DNA of 7,754 bases, taken from NCBI GenBank assembly GCA_964404765.1, contig CAYOLL010000243.1, positions 1 through 7,754 of the forward strand. Reading direction: 5' to 3'. A model generated the notes under the pieces. The model was not told the origin of the DNA and did not search any database. It was given only the letters and a program-made list of their open reading frames with translations. Of the stretch, positions 5,720 to 7,754 are shown in pieces. The translations under genes were made by a program, and so were the position numbers. Every line of letters starts with the position of its first letter. The first letter of the stretch is position 1. Source of the DNA: CAYOLL01 sp964404765 [NCBI: uncultured Gemmatimonadota bacterium] (GTDB lineage: Bacteria > 4572-55).

Positions 5720-6880
5720 CTACAGGGTTTGTTTTCGCTCAATAACGTCTTCCAAACCCAGGCTTTCCAGGGTATTGGGGTCAGCAAAAATCCTGCTGAG
5801 GACGGTTTCATAGCGTTTGGCGGCAGAGCGGGGGCTTAAGCTCTTTTTAGCATCATCAAAAATCCAACTAATTAGCTTTTTAAGCGCTTGATAGACATCA
5901 TAAGTCGCCAGTTTTTCGGGGGGAAATTCCTGGTCTACCTGTCGGGCATTCAGGCGATTATTAGCGACTTCAACGTAGGAAGCGGTTGGGATTTCATTGG
6001 CAATTTTCTTTAACATGCTCGAAAGCGTATCCCGTAATTTAATGCCGCCATATAAGCCCTGGGGGGTTTCGTAGTCCTTCAGGAGTTCGTTGATAAATGA
6101 GGCGATAAAACCGACCGGGTTTTGCGGCGCAAATTCACCATCATCTTTTTTGGTGAGCTTTTCTTTTGATTTGGTAAGATTTGTAAAAAGAATGTCTTTA
6201 AGTGAAGCTACGCGCCGCGTTTTCTTTTCTTCGGTTACCGGGCTGATCGGTGCGACGATGTCTTCAACGACTTCAACTTCAAGAACTTCATGTTCGGCTT
6301 CTACCGCTTCGACCCTTGCGGCGGCGGGTTGAGCAAATTTCAGCGAAATGCGAAGTAAGCCGGAAGAGAGCAGCCCATATAAAATTTTGCAGGTTTCAAA
6401 TTCGTCAAAAATGGATTGTTTCGAAATTTCACGAATGGTGCGGGTGCCGTTAACTAACGATAGAACTTGCCATTCTGCGGGCACTAATTTGATATTTTCA
6501 CTGCCTTGTTGTGGATTTGGATTAAATTCTACTACAACGTCCAGGTCAGGGATCAGGTCGCGGACGCGCTCCCACTCGTCAATCCGCCGTGCGGCTTCCA
6601 TCACGATATTTTGCATCGTAGTCTTTATCGTGCGCTCTTCGGTTGTGTCTCCGATAAAGAAAAATTGTCCCTCACGCCAGCCAAATATCTCATAAATAGC
6701 GCCTTCTGCGGTATTTTCTGCCGTTTTGGCATGGACCGGAATTCCGTCTTTAAAATAAATAATCCCCTTATTGGCGCCGTGGGTAATATTCAGCGCGCCG
6801 GTTTGCCGGGCCATACTGAGCAGTTGCAGAATGTCATTCAGGTTAAAATCTTTTAGATTACCGACTAAAGTCTGCGCCAC
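5720..6880 (-). CDS. PATAN/DUF4388 domain protein with winged-helix-like segment
   Basis: A cytoplasmic protein of about 386 residues without a signal peptide or membrane segment. Residues 5-103 (GNLKDFNLNDILQLLSMARQ, then GIIYFKDGIPVHA and GAIYEIFGWREGQFFF) are a PATAN/DUF4388 domain, the N-terminal domain type of PatA-like regulators, often tied to two-component, motility or polarity systems. Residues about 129-180 resemble a winged helix. An acidic linker (190-210, EVLEVEVVEDI) and a helical C-terminal part (250-385) that I do not recognise follow. I chose the GTG at 6880: AAAGGACC lies 6 nt upstream, and the reading MAQTLVGNLKDF is a typical family start. A longer frame back to a GTG at 6964 exists, but a promoter lies inside that extension and its codons lack a ribosome site. 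Exact role unknown; no receiver domain or catalytic motif is visible. Confidence 0.88.
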   Translation of the reverse strand: MAQTLVGNLKDFNLNDILQLLSMARQTGALNITHGANKGIIYFKDGIPVHAKTAENTAEGAIYEIFGWREGQFFFIGDTTEERTIKTTMQNIVMEAARRIDEWERVRDLIPDLDVVVEFNPNPQQGSENIKLVPAEWQVLSLVNGTRTIREISKQSIFDEFETCKILYGLLSSGLLRISLKFAQPAAARVEAVEAEHEVLEVEVVEDIVAPISPVTEEKKTRRVASLKDILFTNLTKSKEKLTKKDDGEFAPQNPVGFIASFINELLKDYETPQGLYGGIKLRDTLSSMLKKIANEIPTASYVEVANNRLNARQVDQEFPPEKLATYDVYQALKKLISWIFDDAKKSLSPRSAAKRYETVLSRIFADPNTLESLGLEDVIERKQTL

Positions 6881-6895
6881 GTTTGGTCCTTTGGG
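6880..6895 (-). promoter_or_regulatory. Ribosome binding site deciding the GTG start
   Basis: On the minus strand CCCAAAGGACC (6885-6895) precedes the GTG (6880-6878), with 6 nt between AGGA and the start codon. The alternative starts at 6937 (ATG) and 6964 (GTG) have no comparable purine-rich site upstream. Confidence 0.65.
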
Positions 6896-6942
6896 AATGG
6901 ATCGGGAATCAAATGGACTATGTACATCAAAGCCCATAGGCA

Positions 6943-6971
6943 ATTCTAAAATAAAAGCCCGCACTTGTCAA
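6943..6971 (-). promoter_or_regulatory. Sigma-70-type promoter for the PATAN gene
   Basis: Read on the minus strand: a perfect TTGACA -35 box (6971-6966), a 17-bp spacer, and TAGAAT (6948-6943) as a -10 box with five of six consensus bases. Transcription would start near 6936, leaving a leader of about 55 nt to the GTG at 6880. It begins 7 bp after the stop codon of the upstream minus-strand gene, so the PATAN gene can be expressed independently of it. A primary sigma factor of Bacteroidetes type would prefer a different consensus, which argues mildly for a non-Bacteroidetes host. Confidence 0.65.
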
Positions 6972-6977
6972 CTAAAT

Positions 6978-7754
6978 TCAGCGTAAAACGATGGGTTTCA
7001 TTTGGGATGGCGCTTTTTTAGCAGCCAGCACGAAAGTAAAGCTGTCTTTGCCGGCGGAAGTTATATACAGATAATCGGATTTTTGATCTATAAGATACGG
7101 ATTGCCGGTTAAATTATCAATCATACCGTGATTATTGGAGGTCGTTTTAATTAACTGAATGGCTAAGGTAATGGCCGCTAATTTAGATTTGACCCGCTCT
7201 TTTTTTGTAATGACTTTTTTAAAATTCTCGCCGCCAATGACATTAATAATCGGCTCCAGAGGTTGGGCCAGCAAAACCGGCGATGTCTGGATTTTCTGAA
7301 GCCGCTTGCTGTAATCCACAAGCGCATTTTCAACTTTGTAATAGGGCTGTTCGCCAAACAAAATCGCCTCATATTGCACATCATCGAGGGTTTTTAAATC
7401 GTGATAGTAGTTAACGAACGGCCACTGAAACGCGCGCAGGTAAATCCACTCAAAGCCAATAAGAGGAGCGTCTGCGGCGAAATTGGTCAAGAAATTTTCG
7501 GTGGAAAGATGCGACCCGTCCTGCAACATCCGTTTCATATAAAGCGTCTCCATCGTGCAGGCGGTGACATAGGCGGCATCAATACGGATCGTGATCGCCT
7601 GCAGATCCGGTAGTATGGATTCGTCAGGCTGACAGGAGCATTCCTGAAGCGGGCCCGTCTGAAAACTTAACCACTGCTCTAACAAAGTCAGCCCGACGGT
7701 TAAAGTGGACTGCTTTGTCAAGACAAAAAAAGGCTTGATATAAGTTACACTATT
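6978..7754 (-). CDS. Unrecognised protein with weak pseudopilin-like C-terminus, 5' end outside the window
   Basis: The frame is open to the window edge (11 further codons upstream of a TTG at 7721, reading VTYIKPFFVLTKQ), so the true start may lie outside and no start can be chosen. Numbered from the TTG, the visible 247 residues have a short Cys motif ECSCQPDE (27-34), an aromatic-rich middle (90-130, FEWIYLRAFQWPFVNYYHD) and a basic helix (173-192). The end 'DNLTGNPYLI...DYLYITSAGKDS' (202-227) resembles the 'DPfsGkPy.y...gYvLYSvGpDg' ending of GspG-like pseudopilins and of many planctomycete/FCB hypothetical proteins, which also place a helix with 'A..LAiqlik...hG' before it. That points to an envelope protein with an N-terminal membrane anchor, but the anchor is not in the window. 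Function unknown. Confidence 0.75.
   Translation of the reverse strand, partial: NSVTYIKPFFVLTKQSTLTVGLTLLEQWLSFQTGPLQECSCQPDESILPDLQAITIRIDAAYVTACTMETLYMKRMLQDGSHLSTENFLTNFAADAPLIGFEWIYLRAFQWPFVNYYHDLKTLDDVQYEAILFGEQPYYKVENALVDYSKRLQKIQTSPVLLAQPLEPIINVIGGENFKKVITKKERVKSKLAAITLAIQLIKTTSNNHGMIDNLTGNPYLIDQKSDYLYITSAGKDSFTFVLAAKKAPSQMKPIVLR

Noticed and set aside
1-7754. tRNA, rRNA or riboswitch
   Set aside because: No cloverleaf, rRNA-like stretch or known riboswitch core was seen on either strand on reading through the non-coding segments.

Overview
The window looks like a contig-edge fragment from a Gram-negative bacterium of the Fibrobacteres-Chlorobi-Bacteroidetes (FCB) group or an allied uncultured phylum of the KSB1/Caldithrix/Latescibacteria kind. 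The main evidence is the secreted multidomain protein ending in a T9SS/FlgD-like sorting domain with the motif NPFNPATTI. Also typical of those lineages are the 'AGxN...GSLxxI' and 'ELRG...FxPYPL' extracellular modules, the 93-residue cadherin-like repeats, the dockerin tail and the PATAN/DUF4388 protein. The exact phylum cannot be fixed from this sequence.

Layout. (i) 1-~56: two imperfect 25-bp direct repeats that look like the multi-repeat end of an IS21-family insertion sequence. (ii) ~56-3385 (+): a large secreted mosaic protein whose 5' end is missing. It runs LRR, Ig/cadherin-like domain, beta-propeller-like region, repeated extracellular modules and a C-terminal sorting domain. (iii) 3386-3612: an intergenic region with an octamer array, a G-rich tract and two inverted repeats. 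(iv) 3616-5586 (+): a second secreted protein with signal peptide, an N-terminal module shared with the first protein, four 93-94 residue cadherin-like repeats and a C-terminal dockerin. (v) 5587-5719: a rho-independent terminator between convergent genes. (vi) 5720-6880 (-): a PATAN/DUF4388 plus winged-helix cytoplasmic protein with a strong sigma-70-type promoter. (vii) 6978-7754 (-): an unrecognised protein, open to the window edge, with a weak pseudopilin/GspG-like C-terminus.

The two plus-strand genes encode cell-surface or secreted adhesion-type proteins built partly from the same module, which suggests related roles outside the cell. The two minus-strand genes are cytoplasmic or envelope proteins and form a separate transcription unit or units.

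The most interesting signal is in the DNA of the second secreted gene. All four cadherin-like repeats carry, at the same position and in the same frame, a 33-bp double palindrome (15-bp dyad, 3-bp spacer, 15-bp dyad). Two unrelated palindrome families are arranged A-B-B-A. Each encodes two hexapeptides in the place where these repeats normally have a beta-hairpin. A third palindromic element, of the CCCTTCGACAGGTTCAGGG type, lies in frame in the first secreted gene. This chromosome therefore seems to tolerate, or use, small palindromic mobile repeats inside coding sequence.
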